A stretch of DNA of 57,377 nt from Parasitella parasitica (taxonomy: Eukaryota > Mucoromycota > Mucoromycetes > Mucorales > Mucoraceae): NCBI GenBank assembly GCA_025201805.1, contig MU619242.1, positions 206,745 to 264,121 on the forward strand, given 5' to 3'. This document shows positions 55,591 through 57,377 of this stretch, piece after piece. The translations under genes were made by a program, and so were the position numbers. Each line of letters opens with the position of its first letter. Position 1 is the first letter of the stretch. The notes under the pieces are model-generated. The model was not told where the DNA came from and made no database searches. It saw only the letters and a program-made list of their open reading frames with translations.

Positions 55591-57251
55591 TTATTTCTTG
55601 TCTTTGTTGTCATTGTCGTCATCATCGTCTTCATCTGACGAGCTAATGCTCCACGGATCAGATGCGCTGTTCTTTTCGCTGTTCATATTGTTTATCATTC
55701 TTTCAATAGCTGCATTAAAGCCCTCAATTGGCTCAACTACGGGATATTTATGGCTCTTCATTGAACATTCAGCCTTTATGAGCTTTTCCTCAGGCTGCTT
55801 CGCTTCTTGTGTATTTCTGAGAAACGACGACATGGCAAATGTTGGTAATGTCCGACGTCGTTTGCCTGTTAATGAGGAAGATTCTGGTGATGTAGAGGTG
55901 GCAGGTGTTTTGGCTGGATCTGGAGAGGAAGACAGAGGTATAGCAGCAGTCGCTGTAGCAGGCAAAGAAGGCGTAGCATTGGTAGATACAGTAGTACTGA
56001 CAGAAGCAGAAAATGTGGTGCCTTTACACGCAATTTTTCTGGGTGTAGCAGAGGGTGTAGCAGTGGGTAACGAATCAGCTGTTGTTGTTGAGCTTTTGGC
56101 AAAAGAAGTTGTGTTGGATGAAGAGGAGCTTGCAGTGCTAATAGAAGGATTATTTGCAACATCCTGTCTCCCCTTATTCAGCATGTCTGCAATGACCTTT
56201 TTTAATGCTTCACCTCTAAGGCCGGATTGTATAGCGGCTTGAGCTTCTAAAGCAATTTTCTTGCCTCGCTGAGCAATGTCAGCGTTGATATATGGTGGCA
56301 AAGATGGAGGCGAGGCCGATGAAGACGGATTGATATTTCCGTATTGCGTATTCAACTCTGTCAACATGGCAATCAACTTGCCCAAATTTCTTTCTCGATC
56401 TGGTGTTTTTCGAGCTTTTTTAGCTTGGGACTTTTGCAATTGTGATTGTTCAAGATGTTGCTGCATTTCCATATGTAATCGTTGCTGTATTTTTTGCGAT
56501 CGAGGAGAAGGTTGTGTGGTCTTTGGTTGTGCAATTGGATCAGGATTTTTGTTGGCAGCAGCAGCGCTATCAGCATGCTGTGTCGACGAAGATGCCTGTG
56601 TAGTCTTTTGTGCTCGTTTGGCTATTGGCTGCATACTTGGATTGGCGGACCTTTTAAGAGTGGGATTCATGATTTTTGTTGATTTGGTTGGCATTGCTTG
56701 TGATTTTCTTGGAGCTTGATTCGTTAGAGGTGGTTGAGATTGTGCTGACGAAACTGGTTGCTGTATTGGCTGACGTGCTGGTTGCGTTGCTGATTGTTCC
56801 ATTGCTTGCTGTATTGGTTGGAACGTTGGCTGCATTACTGGTTGCTGTGATGGTTGTGGTGCAATGAATGGATATGATTGCTGTGGATATAGATACGGTT
56901 GAGGAGGAGGTTGGAATAGTTGGAATGGCTGATTTGGAGGAGCTACAATCACACCCTTATTGTACCATTTCAACATACACATATGACTACATGGGACTCG
57001 TCTAGCAATGAATGCGAGGCAATCGCAGCTGATGATGATATTGTTAATATCAATGAATACCCGAAAAAAAGGTTCATTTGGATTTGATTTGACAGCCCAA
57101 GTAGAGCCCACCTGCATAATCAGTGATGACAGATCCGTACTTGTGTCATTATTCTTCCCTAACTCACATAGTGTAAGCTATAAATATTACAAGACCTCTG
57201 AAATGCCCATTAAATGGTTTCATACTCACCCTTCTCAATAGGAGGGGACAT
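55591..57251 (-). CDS. SWIM zinc-finger protein with Gln/Pro-rich tail
   Basis: Exon 1 57251-57230 (MSPPIEKG) and exon 2 57158-55591 join in phase (G|GG) across a 71-bp intron and give 529 aa. Residues about 25-75 form a SWIM-type zinc finger (C-x-C-x(n)-C-x-H), 'ISCDCLAFIARRVPCSHM', preceded by the usual 'WAV...' strand. The rest is low complexity: Gln/Pro repeats, then Ser/Thr/Ala stretches with basic patches ('KRRRTLPTF') and an acidic C-terminus (DEDDDDDNDNKDKK). SWIM domains occur in MULE/FAR1-type transposases, MEKK1 and Zswim proteins. No transposase core is seen here, so it may be a domesticated or truncated derivative, or a separate regulator. The start is inferred; an earlier exon beyond the window cannot be ruled out. 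Confidence 0.65.
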
Positions 57252-57377
57252 TCATAAAAATAAAAAGAATAAAAAATTAAAAAATATAATGTGGTATCGA
57301 TGATTAAATGTAGATCTGTTGTCAGTTTTGAAATCAAGAGAAGGCTGTTTTATACACCTTTTGCCAAAATGATGTCG
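57252..57377. other. Window edge: promoter of the SWIM protein gene
   Basis: A-rich stretch (57255-57290) upstream of the proposed start codon; nothing else can be assigned. Confidence 0.4.

Noticed and set aside
55583-56719. Plus-strand hydrophobic or Cys-rich open frames across the SWIM protein gene
   Set aside because: They are reverse reads of Gln/Pro/Ser/Thr codon repeats and have no start context or family features.

Overview
The window is nuclear DNA of a filamentous fungus, most probably an early-diverging Mucoromycota (Mucorales-type) species. Three things point there: AT-rich sequence with long A/T homopolymers, many short spliceosomal introns (about 44-120 bp, mostly GT-AG with weak polypyrimidine tracts), and the gene set. 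That set includes a Tps2-type trehalose-phosphatase, Tudor-SN, an Alg3 mannosyltransferase, a Zds1-C-like protein, a LAMMER kinase, Cdc6, an ERT1/AcuK-type Zn2Cys6 regulator with PAS domain, a Ppz-type phosphatase and a mitochondrial T7-like RNA polymerase. The genus cannot be named from the sequence alone. Two short N runs (29733-29742 and 45903-45917) mark assembly gaps beside A tracts.

Layout. 1-7 kb: a Kre9/Knh1-like secreted protein (+), a small secreted orphan (+) and the two-domain trehalose enzyme TPS2 (-). 7-10 kb: Tudor-SN (-). 10-13.5 kb: no gene, but a diverged pair of about 190-bp direct repeats. 13.5-20.9 kb, all +: RPO41, a Zds1-C-like protein and a Ppz-like phosphatase. 20.9-27 kb: a 6.2-kb stretch without an intact gene, holding two decayed reading frames and one copy of a dispersed repeat; it lies upstream of a single-exon C2H2 factor (27.0 kb, +). 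29.3-34.6 kb: a stand-alone ABC ATPase (-) divergent from a LAMMER kinase (+), then CDC6 (-). 35.2-36.65 kb: a probable non-autonomous transposon with long inverted terminal repeats. 37-41.3 kb: a highly divergent Hsp70-fold protein (+), a small Lys-rich gene (-) and ALG3 (-). 42.8-47 kb: GlcNAc-6-P deacetylase (+), a ZGPAT-like CCCH/G-patch protein (-) and ribosomal protein eL39 (+). 48-51 kb: ERT1-like regulator (+) and an ING-family PHD protein (-), whose stop codons lie 11 bp apart. 51.7-57.3 kb, all -: a short orphan, a MATE transporter, an orphan and a SWIM-zinc-finger protein with a Gln/Pro-rich tail.

There is no operon or biosynthetic cluster; these are independent eukaryotic genes. 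Shared themes are glycan and carbon metabolism (TPS2, ALG3, GlcNAc-6-P deacetylase, ERT1) and chromatin or cell cycle (CDC6, ING, LAMMER kinase, Ppz, Zds1-like).

The most unusual items are the degenerate Hsp70-like protein, which reads correctly only after two small introns are removed; the inverted-repeat element with X-box-like palindromes at its outer end and a third copy 13 kb away; the orphan ABC ATPase; and the relic reading frames in the 21-24 kb stretch. Gene models were built by eye from splice signals and reading-phase bookkeeping. Exon borders are therefore predictions, and exon lists are given so they can be tested.
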